Of a stretch of 64,000 nt of DNA, positions 9,036 through 18,152 are shown piece after piece; position 1 is the first letter of the stretch, and every line of letters starts with the position of its first letter. Both the position numbers and the translations under genes were made by a program. The notes below the pieces were generated by a model, which worked only from the letters and a program-made list of their open reading frames with translations, was not told the origin of the DNA and made no database searches. Source of the DNA: Hydrogenophaga sp. (GTDB taxonomy: Bacteria; Pseudomonadota; Gammaproteobacteria; Burkholderiales; Burkholderiaceae_C); assembly GCF_026125825.1 (NCBI RefSeq), contig NZ_JAHCKK010000008.1, positions 22,351 through 86,350 of the forward strand. Reading direction: 5' to 3'.

Positions 9036-9533
9036 TCAATCTCCACCGTCCTGCGGTATCGGGGTTTGCGGCCGGGCCGCCACCATGCGGCTGGCCTGGG
9101 CCTGCAAGGCATCCACCATGGCATCGAGCTGCTCATGCTGGGCGGCGTCGAGGCCGGCCACCAGCTCGCGGTTGATCGCCGCCACGCGCGGATAGATCTC
9201 ACCATACAGCCGCCGGCCCTCGTCGGTCAGGAAGACGTGCACCTCGCGCCGGTCCGATGGGCGGGGCTGGCGCACCACGAGCTTCTTGGCGGCCAGCGTG
9301 CTCAGCGTGCGCGAGGTGCGCGCGCGATCGAGCATGGCGTGCTCGGCCAGCTGGGACGACAGCGCGCCCTCGCGCTCGGCCAGGAAGGAGAGGATGCGCC
9401 ACTCGCGGCGCGTGATGCCGAACTCGCTCTCGCACATGTGCACCACCAGCCGCCCAGCGGTGGTGTGGATGCGGTAGAGCCGGTACAGCAGCAGGTCGGC
9501 CTGTCGCTGCGGCGCCGTGAGTCGGTTGCTCAT
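9036..9533 (-). CDS. MarR-family transcriptional regulator
   Basis: Winged-helix regulator of 165 residues. The DNA-binding region includes ITRREWRILSFLA, then a recognition helix around LDRARTSRTLSTLAAKKLV and the wing RPSDRREVHVFLTDEG. Such proteins usually repress divergent or downstream genes and are released by phenolic ligands. It heads an operon with the BCCT transporter and MarC genes and is divergent from two Bug receptors. ATG 9533 is preferred; the frame could start at 9551. Confidence 0.87.
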   Translation of the reverse strand: MSNRLTAPQRQADLLLYRLYRIHTTAGRLVVHMCESEFGITRREWRILSFLAEREGALSSQLAEHAMLDRARTSRTLSTLAAKKLVVRQPRPSDRREVHVFLTDEGRRLYGEIYPRVAAINRELVAGLDAAQHEQLDAMVDALQAQASRMVAARPQTPIPQDGGD

Positions 9534-9547
9534 CAGGGAAAACACCC

Positions 9548-9575
9548 GCAATGATTGATTTCTGCAATTGATTGT
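9548..9575. promoter_or_regulatory. Divergent control region with two CAAT-N1/2-ATTG palindromes
   Basis: Between the MarR gene and the first Bug receptor are two short interrupted palindromes, CAATGATTG and CAATTGATTG, repeating about every 16 bases. They lie in an A+T-rich spot of an otherwise GC-rich region. They are a reasonable place for the divergent MarR protein to bind, but this is inference. Confidence 0.35.
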
Positions 9576-9628
9576 CGCTGCATAGGATGCCAGTTTGCAC
9601 GGGGAACTTCCCCCACAGGAGCCCGACC

Positions 9629-10597
9629 ATGACCAACCGCCGCCAGTTGCTGTTCGCCCTCACCGCCGCGCTGACCACCTCCATCGCCTCCCCGGCGCAC
9701 GCCCAGGCCATCGAAGGCCCCTTGCGGGTGGTGGTTCCTTACGCGCCGGGCGGTTCGTCCGACCGCGTGGCGCGGCTGGTGGCCGACAAACTGGGCCCCA
9801 AGCTGGGCGTGACGGTGGTGGTGGAGAACCGCACCGGCGGCGGCGGGCGCATCGCGGCGCAGCAACTCAAGGCCACGCCAGCCCAGCAGAACGTGCTGCT
9901 GCTGGCCAACCCGGCGCTCATGCTGGTCGCACCCCTGGTGTTCAAGGACGCGGGCTACGACCCCGACAAGGACTTCCAGCCGGTGTCGCAGGCCAGCCGC
10001 TACGAATTCGCGGTGGCAGTGGGCGCGGGCGTGCCGGTGCGCGAACTCAACCACCTGCTCGCCTGGCTGCGCGCCAACCCCGAACAGGCCAACTTCGGCG
10101 TGCCCGCCACCGGCAGCCTGCCGCACTTCTTCGGCCTCATGGTGGGCGAGAAGGCCGGCGTGAAAGCGCAGGTGGTGGGCTACAGGGGCTCAGGCCCGCT
10201 GCTGGCCGACCTGATGGGCGGCCAGGTGCCCGTGGCCTTCGACACCTTTGACACCTTGCTGCCGCAGCACGAGGCCGGCAAGATCCGCATCCTCGCCGTC
10301 TCCAGCGACAGGCGCTCCGCCTTTGCGCCCGCCATTCCCACTTTCAGGGAAGCCGGGCTGGACCTCGGCGCCGAAGGGTGGAACACCTTCTTTGCGCCCG
10401 CCAGCATGCCCGCCGCGCGCGTGGCGCAGTTCGGCCAGGCGATTCTCGAGGTCATGCAGGACCCCGAGACCGTGCGCCGTTTCAACGACGCGCGCCTGGG
10501 CCCGGTGGCCAGCACACCCGAACAGACCCGCCGCATGCTCGCGGCCTACCGCGCGCAATGGGCCCCCGTGGTCCAGAAGTCGGGCTACCAGCCGTGA
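9629..10597 (+). CDS. Bug-family tripartite tricarboxylate transporter receptor
   Basis: Periplasmic solute-binding receptor of 322 residues (TctC/Bug family). It has a Sec signal ending near HAQA, the ligand-loop motif PYAPGGSSDRVAR, and GGGGRIAAQQ in place of the usual pyrophosphate-like loop. Start 9629 lies after an AGGAGCCC site. No TctA/TctB membrane subunits are nearby, as is common for the expanded Bug family of Burkholderiales. A second Bug gene and a sulfatase follow on the same strand. Confidence 0.88.
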   Translation: MTNRRQLLFALTAALTTSIASPAHAQAIEGPLRVVVPYAPGGSSDRVARLVADKLGPKLGVTVVVENRTGGGGRIAAQQLKATPAQQNVLLLANPALMLVAPLVFKDAGYDPDKDFQPVSQASRYEFAVAVGAGVPVRELNHLLAWLRANPEQANFGVPATGSLPHFFGLMVGEKAGVKAQVVGYRGSGPLLADLMGGQVPVAFDTFDTLLPQHEAGKIRILAVSSDRRSAFAPAIPTFREAGLDLGAEGWNTFFAPASMPAARVAQFGQAILEVMQDPETVRRFNDARLGPVASTPEQTRRMLAAYRAQWAPVVQKSGYQP

Positions 10598-10675
10598 AGA
10601 CATGAAACACCCCCTGCGCCGCTTCTGCTCATCCAGCAGGGTGACAAAACCCACTTCCTTTTCTTGATTGGTCCC

Positions 10676-11641
10676 ATGAAGATCACCTCCTTTCGCCTCG
10701 CCCTCGCTCTGCTCACGGCCACGGCCGTTCCCTTTGCCGCCGCCCAGGACGTCTACCCGAACAAGCCCGTGCGCTTTGTCAACAACTTCCCCGCCGGCGG
10801 TCCCTCGGACCTGCTGGCGCGCTCGGTCGCCGCCGTGCTGCAGGAAACGCTCAAGCAGCCCTTCGTGGTGGAGAACAAAGCCGGCGTGGCCGGCAACATC
10901 GGCGCAGCCGAGGTGGCGCGAGCCCCGGCCGACGGCCACACCGTGCTGTTCGGCATCGACACCACCTTCACCGTCAATCCGCACCTCTACGGTAACATGC
11001 CGTTCAAGCGCGGCGAGCTCAAGCCACTGGTGGTGATGGCCTCCTCGGGACTGCTGGTGGGCGTGAACCCGGCCACGGGCATCAAGACGCTGGCCGGCAT
11101 GGTGGAGGCCGGCAAGAACCGGGGCCTGAACTTCAGCTCGGCCGGCAGCGGCAGCCCGGGCCACCTCGCCATCGAAGTCATCAAGGAAGCCACCCAGGCC
11201 AAGCTCACCCATGTGCCCTACCGCGGCAACACCCCGGCGGTCACCGCCGTGCTGGCGGGCGAAGTGGATGGGGGCGTGCTCGCCACGCCCGGCATGCTGC
11301 CCCACGTGCAGACCGGCAAGATCACCGCGCTGGCCGTCACCAGCCGCCAGCGCTCGCGCCTGGCGCCCGAGCTGCCCACGGTGGCCGAAGCCGGCCTCAA
11401 GAGCCTGGAGCAGGAGGTGCTCTACATCGTCATGGTGCCGGCCGCCACGCCCGATGCGGTGGCGCAAACGCTGCAGAAGGGCATCGTGGACGCGCTCAAG
11501 CGCCCCGACGTGCAGGCCCGCATGGCCAACCTGGACCTGTTCTTCGAAGGCCTGACCGGCGCGCAGGCCAGCCAGCGCCTGGATGCGCTGTACAACCGCT
11601 ACGGCCCCATCGTCAAAGCCACCGGCATGAAGGTGGAGTGA
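10676..11641 (+). CDS. Bug-family tripartite tricarboxylate transporter receptor
   Basis: Second Bug receptor of 321 residues, with a signal peptide ending near FAAAQ and the motif NFPAGGPSDLLARSV. The family signatures NKAGVAGNIGA and the Tyr-Arg-Gly loop (VPYRGNTPAV) are present. It ends 7 bases before the sulfatase start, so the two are probably one transcript and the receptor may bind a compound handled by the sulfatase. The ligand itself cannot be read from the sequence. Confidence 0.88.
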   Translation: MKITSFRLALALLTATAVPFAAAQDVYPNKPVRFVNNFPAGGPSDLLARSVAAVLQETLKQPFVVENKAGVAGNIGAAEVARAPADGHTVLFGIDTTFTVNPHLYGNMPFKRGELKPLVVMASSGLLVGVNPATGIKTLAGMVEAGKNRGLNFSSAGSGSPGHLAIEVIKEATQAKLTHVPYRGNTPAVTAVLAGEVDGGVLATPGMLPHVQTGKITALAVTSRQRSRLAPELPTVAEAGLKSLEQEVLYIVMVPAATPDAVAQTLQKGIVDALKRPDVQARMANLDLFFEGLTGAQASQRLDALYNRYGPIVKATGMKVE

Positions 11642-11648
11642 GCACACC

Positions 11649-12986
11649 ATGGCACCCGCCCCCCAACGCCCCAACCTCATCTACATCGTCTGCGACGACC
11701 TCGGCTACGCCGACCTCGGCTGCTACGGTGGGCGCGAGGCCGACTTCGGCCCGGTCTCGCCGCACATCGACCGCCTGGCCGCTGGCGGCGTGAAGTTCAC
11801 CCAGGGCTATGCCAACTCGCCGGTGTGCTCGCCCACGCGCTTCGCGCTCATCACCATGCGCTACCAGTACCGGCTGCGCGGCGCGATGGAAGAGCCCATC
11901 AACAGCCGCAGCAAGGGCAGCACCACCCTGGGGCTGCCGCCCGAGGTGCCCACCCTGCCCTCGCTGCTGAAGAAGGCCGGCTACCACACCGCCCTCATCG
12001 GCAAGTGGCACCTGGGCTACCCGCCCTCGTTCGGCCCGCGCCGTTCGGGCTACGACGAGTTCTTCGGCATCATGGCCGGCGGCGTGGACTACTTCACCCA
12101 TTGCTCGTCCAGCGGCGAACACGACCTCTACATTGACGAACAGGAACACCACGAGGTGGGCTACCTCACCGACGTGCTCTCGCAGCGCGCGGTCGACCAC
12201 GTGCACCAGCGCGCGGCCGACGCCAGGGCCGGCAGGCCCTTCCTGCTCAGCCTGCACTACACCGCGCCGCACTGGCCCTGGGAAACGCGCGACGACGCGC
12301 ATGTGGCCCCGGACGTGGCGAAGAACCTGTTCCACCTGCACGGCGGCGACGTGCAGACCTACCGCCGCATGATCCACCACATGGACGAAGGCATCGGCCG
12401 CCTGATGGCCGCGCTGCGCGAAGAGGGGCTGGAAGAAAACACCCTGATCGTCTTCACCAGCGACAACGGCGGCGAGCGCTTCTCGGACAACTGGCCGCTC
12501 GTTGGCGGCAAGATGGACCTGACCGAAGGCGGCATCCGCGTACCCTGGATCGCGCACTGGCCCGCCGCCATCCCGGCCGGCACGGTGAGCACCCAGCATT
12601 GCATGACCATGGACTGGTCGGCCACGATGCTCGAAGCCGGCGGCGGCCAGGCCGACCCGGACTGGCCCCTGGACGGCGTGAGCCTGCTCCAGGTGCTGCG
12701 AGACCCCACCCAGCATTTCGAGCGCCCGCTCTACTGGCGGATGAACCACCGTGGCCAGCGCGCGCTGCGCGAGGGCGACTGGAAGTACCTGCAGGTGGAC
12801 GGCCACGAGTACCTGTTCAACATCGGCAAGGACGAGCGCGAACGCGCCAACCTCGCCGCGCGCGAACCCGACCGGCTGGCGCGCATGCGCCAACAGTGGG
12901 TGGCCTGGGATGCCAGCGTGCCGCCGATTCCGGCGGACGCGACAGTGAGCCTGGGTTACTCCGCCAAGGACATGCCGCAGCGTTGA
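11649..12986 (+). CDS. Cys-type sulfatase (arylsulfatase-like)
   Basis: Sulfate ester hydrolase of 445 residues. The formylglycine motif is C60-S-P-T-R64, so the enzyme needs conversion of Cys60 by a formylglycine-generating enzyme, which is not in this window. Calcium ligands are D16-D17 (CDDLGYADLG) and the FTSDNGG pair; the GKWHLG lysine motif is present. There is no evident signal peptide, suggesting a cytoplasmic enzyme that acts on an imported sulfate ester. The end overlaps the convergent gene by 31 bases. Confidence 0.9.
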   Translation: MAPAPQRPNLIYIVCDDLGYADLGCYGGREADFGPVSPHIDRLAAGGVKFTQGYANSPVCSPTRFALITMRYQYRLRGAMEEPINSRSKGSTTLGLPPEVPTLPSLLKKAGYHTALIGKWHLGYPPSFGPRRSGYDEFFGIMAGGVDYFTHCSSSGEHDLYIDEQEHHEVGYLTDVLSQRAVDHVHQRAADARAGRPFLLSLHYTAPHWPWETRDDAHVAPDVAKNLFHLHGGDVQTYRRMIHHMDEGIGRLMAALREEGLEENTLIVFTSDNGGERFSDNWPLVGGKMDLTEGGIRVPWIAHWPAAIPAGTVSTQHCMTMDWSATMLEAGGGQADPDWPLDGVSLLQVLRDPTQHFERPLYWRMNHRGQRALREGDWKYLQVDGHEYLFNIGKDERERANLAAREPDRLARMRQQWVAWDASVPPIPADATVSLGYSAKDMPQR

Positions 12987-13684
12987 CCCGGCATCGAGGG
13001 ATCGTCCGGCCGGCTGAACAGATCCAGCTGCCAGCTCGCCTCATTGGCGATCCGGGTCAACACGTCGTGAATGCAAGGGTACGCATCCGCAGGCAGCAGG
13101 GCCTGGAGGCGGGCAATGCGCTGCACGCAGTCCCGAAGCTGTTCGCCATCCAGCGGGCCGAGTTTGAGCTCCACGACGTCCACCACCTCGATGCGGTCCA
13201 GCGGGCCGATGGCCGGGTCGCGGCACAGGTCCTGGAATTCCACCTTGAACCCATGCGACAACCACGATTCGCCTTGCGCCCGCTCTTTCAGATAAGCCAG
13301 CAAGGCATGGAGCCGGGCCCTGGTGCTCTCGGGCGATCCGTGCGCCTCCTCCTGCTCGGACGGGAGAAGTTCGGCCAGCACCGACGAGGTTTCGCGGGCG
13401 CGGGGCCACTGAGATCCCAGGTGCGCCACCGAGCCGGGCAGCGCTTCGCGCCGGCCCGTCAAGTAGAGGGCGACCGCCGTCCACTCGCGGTCTGCAATGC
13501 GGCCTTCGTCGCGGTGCCGCATCACCGCCGTCAGAAAACCTCGCAGGTGGTCGTTGGCCGTGAGGGCCTCGGTTTGATGCGCTGGCGCACACGCCAGGCG
13601 CTGACTCAAGCCGGCGGCAGGATCGACCCTGGCTTCAGTGCGCACGAAGGCGCCGTGAATGAGATCAGCGATGAGGGACAGCAT
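12956..13684 (-). CDS. Unknown conserved-looking protein, 242 aa
   Basis: I do not recognise this protein. It is soluble, rich in Arg, Glu and Leu, without a signal peptide or membrane helix, and looks mostly helical. The AAGGAGG site 6-7 bases upstream of ATG 13684 supports expression. Its 3' end overlaps the sulfatase end by 31 bases on the opposite strand. A CTGTCCTAT element lies 26-34 bases upstream of the start (see findings). Confidence 0.6.
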   Translation of the reverse strand: MLSLIADLIHGAFVRTEARVDPAAGLSQRLACAPAHQTEALTANDHLRGFLTAVMRHRDEGRIADREWTAVALYLTGRREALPGSVAHLGSQWPRARETSSVLAELLPSEQEEAHGSPESTRARLHALLAYLKERAQGESWLSHGFKVEFQDLCRDPAIGPLDRIEVVDVVELKLGPLDGEQLRDCVQRIARLQALLPADAYPCIHDVLTRIANEASWQLDLFSRPDDPSMPGQRCGMSLAE

Positions 13685-13855
13685 GACGCGCCTCCTTGGG
13701 GCAAGTCGATAGGACAGCGATGGAGTGACCCACCCTCACGCCGGGGTTCGCGCCGTGTGTCCGTCCGCACCCAATCGGGAACGAACCGAGGGATGGCGTG
13801 CACGAACCTCTCCCGGTCCGCTGGCGGGCCAAGGTCGATTCAGTAGGATCGGGGC

Positions 13856-15541
13856 ATGTCACGTTCGCACCGCCTGTTCCCCTTCCTCCGCTGGCCCCGC
13901 CCGAGCGCCGCTCTGTTGCGCGGCGAAGCGCTGGCCGGCCTGACGGTCGGCCTCATGGTGATCCCCCAGGGCGTGGCCTACGCCGCGCTGGCAGGCATGC
14001 CACTCGTCACGGGCATCTACGCCTCGCTGTTGCCGGCGCTGATCGCGGTGCTGTTCAGCGCCTCGCCTCGGCTCTCCGTCGGCCCCACCGCCCTGACCTG
14101 TTTGCTGGTGGGCGCCTCGCTCAGCGGGCTGGCCGAACCCGGCAGCGCGCAATGGGTGGCGCTGGCGGTGTGGCTCGCCCTGCTCTCGGGCCTGCTGCAG
14201 ATCGCGCTGGGCTTTGCGCGCTTTGGCTGGCTGCTCAACCTCGTGAATTCGCCCGTGCTCATGGCCTTCACGCAGGCCGCGGCGGTGCTCATCATTGCCT
14301 CGCAACTGCCCGCGCTGCTGGGTTTCGCCGCCTGGGACACGCTCTTCACCCAGCCCCATGTGCACGGGCCGTCTCTGGCCTTCGGGGTGGCCAGCTTCGC
14401 GCTGCTGGTGCTGGCGCGCCGCTGGCGGCCGGGCTTTCCCACCGTGCTCACCGTGGTGGTGGCGAGCGCGGCCATCAGCTACGCCGTGGGCTTCGAGGCG
14501 CTGGGCGGCTCGGTCATCGGCGCCTTGCCCAAAGGCCTGCCCGCACCGTACTGGCCCGGCTGGCCTGGCTGGGCCACGCTGGGCCAGCTGGTGGTGCCCA
14601 CGCTGGTGATCACCCTGGTGAGCTTTCTGGAAACCGCGTCCAGCGCCAAGGTGGACAACGGGCAGCGCGGCCAGCGCTGGGACCAGGACCAGGACCTCAT
14701 CGGCCAGGGCCTGGCCAAGCTGGCCTCGGGCCTGAGCGGTGCCTTCCCCACCAGCTCCTCGTTCTCGCGCTCGGCGCTCAACCTGTATGCGGGCGCCAAG
14801 ACCGGCTGGGCCACCATCTTCTCGGTGATCGTGGTGCTGATCACCTTGCTGCTGTTCATTCCGCTGCTGCACCATGTGCCGCTGGCGGTGCTGGCGTCCA
14901 TCGTGCTGGTGGCGGTGATGGGCCTGATCAAGCCGCGCGCCTTCAGCCAGCTGTGGAAGCTCTCGCGCGTGGAGACGGTGATCGCTGGCATCACCTTTGC
15001 GGTGACGGTGCTGGCCGCGCCGCGGCTGTACTGGGGCGTGCTGGCGGGCGTGCTCATGGCGCTGTCGCACTTCCTCTACCTGCGGCTGCACCCGCGCATC
15101 ATCGAAGTGGGCCTGCACCCCGACGGCAGCCTGCGCGACCGCCACCTCTGGAAACTGCCACCGCTGGCACCGAACCTGTACGCGCTGCGCATGGACGCGG
15201 CATTGGACTTCGCCACCGCCAACGGCTTTGAGCGCGCGGTGTCCGAACACATCGCCGCCCACCCCGAGACGCGCCACGTGATGCTGATCGCTCACCCGAT
15301 CAACTGGATCGACGCCACCGGCGCCGAAGCCTTCGGGCGGCTGCGCGAGCAGCTCGACGACCAGCGCATCGAACTGCACCTGGTTGGCATCAAGCTGCCG
15401 GTGGAAAACGTGCTGCGCCTGGCCGGGCACCTCGAAGCGGGACCGCGACTGCACCTCTACCGCACCGAGGCCGACGGGCTGCGCGCGGCCGACGCGCTGA
15501 CACCGGCGCCCCCCGCCGCAGAGGACGCCGCCCCGGCCTGA
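13856..15541 (+). CDS. SulP-family anion transporter with STAS domain
   Basis: Inorganic anion carrier of 561 residues, of the SulP/SLC26 family that moves sulfate, bicarbonate or dicarboxylates. The N-terminal signature region GLTVGLMVIPQGVAYAALAG is clear, with about 10-14 membrane helices up to residue 410. A C-terminal STAS domain covers roughly residues 435-540, including NWIDATGAEAF. Sulfate is a plausible cargo given the nearby sulfatase, but SulP substrates cannot be assigned by sequence alone. Confidence 0.9.
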   Translation: MSRSHRLFPFLRWPRPSAALLRGEALAGLTVGLMVIPQGVAYAALAGMPLVTGIYASLLPALIAVLFSASPRLSVGPTALTCLLVGASLSGLAEPGSAQWVALAVWLALLSGLLQIALGFARFGWLLNLVNSPVLMAFTQAAAVLIIASQLPALLGFAAWDTLFTQPHVHGPSLAFGVASFALLVLARRWRPGFPTVLTVVVASAAISYAVGFEALGGSVIGALPKGLPAPYWPGWPGWATLGQLVVPTLVITLVSFLETASSAKVDNGQRGQRWDQDQDLIGQGLAKLASGLSGAFPTSSSFSRSALNLYAGAKTGWATIFSVIVVLITLLLFIPLLHHVPLAVLASIVLVAVMGLIKPRAFSQLWKLSRVETVIAGITFAVTVLAAPRLYWGVLAGVLMALSHFLYLRLHPRIIEVGLHPDGSLRDRHLWKLPPLAPNLYALRMDAALDFATANGFERAVSEHIAAHPETRHVMLIAHPINWIDATGAEAFGRLREQLDDQRIELHLVGIKLPVENVLRLAGHLEAGPRLHLYRTEADGLRAADALTPAPPAAEDAAPA

Positions 15542-15562
15542 GCCGGCGGTGGCTTACTTGGC

Positions 15563-16093
15563 TTACTGCAGCTCGACCGTCTGCTTCACGAGTTCCTCGC
15601 GCGTGAGGCGCGGGAAACTCTCGGCGTACATGTAGCTGTAGCCTTCGTTCTGCCACTTGGCCAGGTCGATCACCGCCGCCGGCACCACGGTGATCACGTC
15701 GTAGAACTCATCGGGCTTGTAGCCGCGCGAGCGCGCCGCGTTGCTGCAGACCCGGATGGTCACACCCGCGTCCTTCAGCGCCTTGAGCTCCTCGTACATG
15801 TCCGGGTAGGCCGCGCGGTTCAGGCGCGAGAAGGCGTGCAGCTCGTTGCCGTGGGCCACGATCACGATGTGCGACTGGGCCGGATCACCGTATTCCTTGA
15901 TCGCGCGCAGGTGGTTCTTGATGTAGCCGAACGCCGCCTTGCCTTCGAGGGGCTTGGCGAAGTTGAAGTCGTAGAGCGCCTTCTGCGGCGCGTAACGCGT
16001 GCCGTCGAAGGGCGAAGGGTCCTGGGGGCCAGCCCAGGCGGCGGTGCTCAGCACGGCGGCGAGCGCCAGGGGGACAAGTCGGGGGTTGATGAT
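15563..16093 (-). CDS. DsrE-like exported protein with an apparent AUC start
   Basis: Small DsrE/DsrF-like protein; the fold core includes SHIVIVAHGNELHAF and GVTIRVCSNAARSRGY, with one conserved cysteine. The frame has no ATG, GTG or TTG giving a full signal peptide. The only standard start is GTG 16054, which leaves a truncated leader. Reading from ATC 16093 (or ATC 16090), just after GCAGGAG, gives a normal Sec leader (INPRLVPLALAAVLSTAAWA). I therefore extend the gene to 16093. Sequencing error or a rare AUC start are both possible. Periplasmic DsrE proteins are often linked to sulfur handling. Confidence 0.65.
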   Translation of the reverse strand: MINPRLVPLALAAVLSTAAWAGPQDPSPFDGTRYAPQKALYDFNFAKPLEGKAAFGYIKNHLRAIKEYGDPAQSHIVIVAHGNELHAFSRLNRAAYPDMYEELKALKDAGVTIRVCSNAARSRGYKPDEFYDVITVVPAAVIDLAKWQNEGYSYMYAESFPRLTREELVKQTVELQ

Positions 16094-16215
16094 GCGCTCC
16101 TGCGTCAGTGGGGGAGCCCGAGATTAACTTGAAAATCCGGATATTCGAAACTGCTTCTTGAGTGCCGGCAAAATCGACCGCCTGCACCCACGCCCAACGA
16201 CCCACGGACCGACCC

Positions 16216-16689
16216 ATGGAACTTCCTCGACACCAACTCAGCATGACGGTGCTGATGACCCCGGACACCGCCAATTTTTCAGGCAAGGTGCACGGCGACA
16301 CCGTGCTCAAGCTGCTCGACCAGGTGGCCTTCGCCTGCGCCAGCCGCTACGCCGCGTCCTATGTGGTCACGCTCAGCGTGGACCAGGTCATGTTCCGCCA
16401 GCCGATCCACGTCGGGGAGCTGCTGACCTTCCTCGCGGCCGTGAACCACACCGGCACCTCGTCGATGGAAGTGGGCATCAAGGTGATCGCCGAGAACATC
16501 CGCACCCAGGCGCAGCGGCATGTCAACAGCTGTTTTTTCACCATGATCGCGGTGGACGACCATGGCAAGCCGCAGGCCGTGCCGCCGCTGGAGCCCGGCA
16601 CCCCCGACGAGCACCGCCGGCACGCGGCGGCCACGCTGCGCAAGACCATGCGCCAGGAAATGGAACAGCGCTACGCGGCGATCCGCTGA
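16216..16689 (+). CDS. Acyl-CoA thioesterase, YciA/hotdog type
   Basis: Hotdog-fold thioesterase of 157 residues. The motif GKVHGDTVLKLLDQVAFACASRYA contains the Asp/hotdog-helix pattern, and VDQVMFRQPIHVGELL and GTSSMEVGIKV match the YciA and BACH group. It hydrolyses acyl-CoA to free acid and CoA. ATG 16216 is chosen by family length; an upstream in-frame ATG at 16162 would add a Pro/Arg-rich leader. Chain-length preference cannot be read. Confidence 0.85.
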   Translation: MELPRHQLSMTVLMTPDTANFSGKVHGDTVLKLLDQVAFACASRYAASYVVTLSVDQVMFRQPIHVGELLTFLAAVNHTGTSSMEVGIKVIAENIRTQAQRHVNSCFFTMIAVDDHGKPQAVPPLEPGTPDEHRRHAAATLRKTMRQEMEQRYAAIR

Positions 16690-16696
16690 GCAGGGC

Positions 16697-17851
16697 TCAG
16701 GTCCGCACCTTGCCGTCGCCGGTGAGCATGGACAGCTCCGCGAAGCTGGAGGCCACGTGGTCGTTGGGGCCCAGCGAGACCTGGAAGCCGCCAAAGGATT
16801 GTTCGCCGATGGCTTCCATGCCGTTGATGAAGCTGTCTCGCGTGACCCGCGAGCCCGCACGCCGCAGGCCTTCGCTGAACAACTTCGCGGCCAGAAAACC
16901 CTCCATGCTGGAGAAGTTGGGCTGCACCTTGTTGCCGCCCTTGCCAATGGCCTCGATGAATTCGCGCGTGATGGGGCGCGACGCGCTGTACGGCGTGGGC
17001 ACGACTTGCGACACCACCACGCCTGCGCCGTCCTTGCCGAGCTCGTCGGCCAGCGCCTGGGTGCCCACGAAGGACACGTTGTAGAAGGTGCCGCCATACC
17101 CGGCCGCGCGCGCTGCGCGGATGTAGGCCGCGCACGACTTGTAGGCGCTGATCTGCACCACCGCGTCGGGCTTGGCTGCGTTGATGGTGGCCACGGCCTG
17201 GGCCACGTCCACCGAGTTGCGCTCGACGGTGGCCGTGGCCACGGGCTTGAGGTTGCGCGCGGCCAGCGCAAGCACCGTGCCATCCAGGCCGGCCTTGCCG
17301 TAGGCGTCGTTCTGGTGGAACACCGCCACCTTGTTCAGGCCGAGGTTGGTGAGTTGGCGCACGATCAGCGCGGTCTCGTCGTTGTACGAGGCGCGCAGGT
17401 GGAAGGCGAGGCGGTTGAACGGCTGGCGCAGGCCCATGGCACCGGTGAAGGGGGCGAAGAACGGGGTCTGCGCCTTGGTGGCCAGCGGCAGCGCGGCCAG
17501 GCTGGTGGGCGTGCCGATGTAGCCGAACAGGGCGAACACTTCGCTGGCGAGCAGCTTGGTGGTGTTCTCGGCGCAGCGGTCGGGCTCGTAGCCGTCATCG
17601 AGCTGCACGATTTCGATGCGCTGCCCGTTCACGCCGCCCTGGGCGTTGATCTGGTCGAAGAACAGCTTGGCCCCGGCATGGAACTGGATGCCCAGCTGCG
17701 CCGCCGCGCCGGTGAACGCGGCCGACTGGCCGAGCACGATGCGGTTGCCCGACTGCGCGCGCAAGGCGGGTGCGCCCAGCAGGGCGGCACCGGCCACAAG
17801 GCCATGGAATTGGCGGCGCGAGAGGCCGGACGTGGGCGGGGACGGCTGCAT
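16697..17851 (-). CDS. ABC transporter substrate-binding protein (branched-chain amino-acid/aromatic type)
   Basis: Periplasmic binding protein of 384 residues in the LivJ-like family (peripla_BP_6). The N-terminus (SRRQFHGLVAGAALLGAPA, then LRAQ) looks like a Tat signal. The first domain starts GNRIVLGQSAAFTGAAA and contains GYIGTPTSLAALPL, typical of the group that binds aliphatic amides, urea or aromatic acids. No permease or ATPase is next to it, so it must pair with a transporter elsewhere. ATG 17851 is chosen; the frame is open to 17908. Confidence 0.88.
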   Translation of the reverse strand: MQPSPPTSGLSRRQFHGLVAGAALLGAPALRAQSGNRIVLGQSAAFTGAAAQLGIQFHAGAKLFFDQINAQGGVNGQRIEIVQLDDGYEPDRCAENTTKLLASEVFALFGYIGTPTSLAALPLATKAQTPFFAPFTGAMGLRQPFNRLAFHLRASYNDETALIVRQLTNLGLNKVAVFHQNDAYGKAGLDGTVLALAARNLKPVATATVERNSVDVAQAVATINAAKPDAVVQISAYKSCAAYIRAARAAGYGGTFYNVSFVGTQALADELGKDGAGVVVSQVVPTPYSASRPITREFIEAIGKGGNKVQPNFSSMEGFLAAKLFSEGLRRAGSRVTRDSFINGMEAIGEQSFGGFQVSLGPNDHVASSFAELSMLTGDGKVRT

Positions 17852-18006
17852 AGGGGGGCTCCATGGATCGGTGTCGAGCGAGGGGCATCGCACCCGGTGC
17901 GTCCCCACGTTCCATCCTATCGAGTCACCCCGCCTGGTATGTCTTCACCGGGCGCGCGAATTCAACCGCTCATCGGTCCAGCCAGGCCGGTTGAGCGGCC
18001 CCGGGC

Positions 18007-18150
18007 TCACAGGCGGTTGCCCAACAGCCCGATCACCCCGATGACGATCAGGTAGATCGCGACGATGTAGTTCAGCATGCGCGGCATCACGAGGATGAGG
18101 ATGCCCGCGATGAGGGCGACCAGCGGGCCGACGCTCAGGTTGATGTTCAT
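18007..18150 (-). CDS. DUF3096-like small membrane protein, 47 aa
   Basis: Tiny hydrophobic protein with two membrane helices separated by PRMLNY, ending GLLGNRL, as in the DUF3096 family of Proteobacteria. The start ATG 18150 follows a GAGAGG site. That site lies in the right arm of a near-perfect hairpin (18153-18181), and a second 12-bp hairpin lies upstream, so translation may be controlled by RNA structure. The function of the family is unknown. Confidence 0.75.
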   Translation of the reverse strand: MNINLSVGPLVALIAGILILVMPRMLNYIVAIYLIVIGVIGLLGNRL

Positions 18151-18152
18151 CT

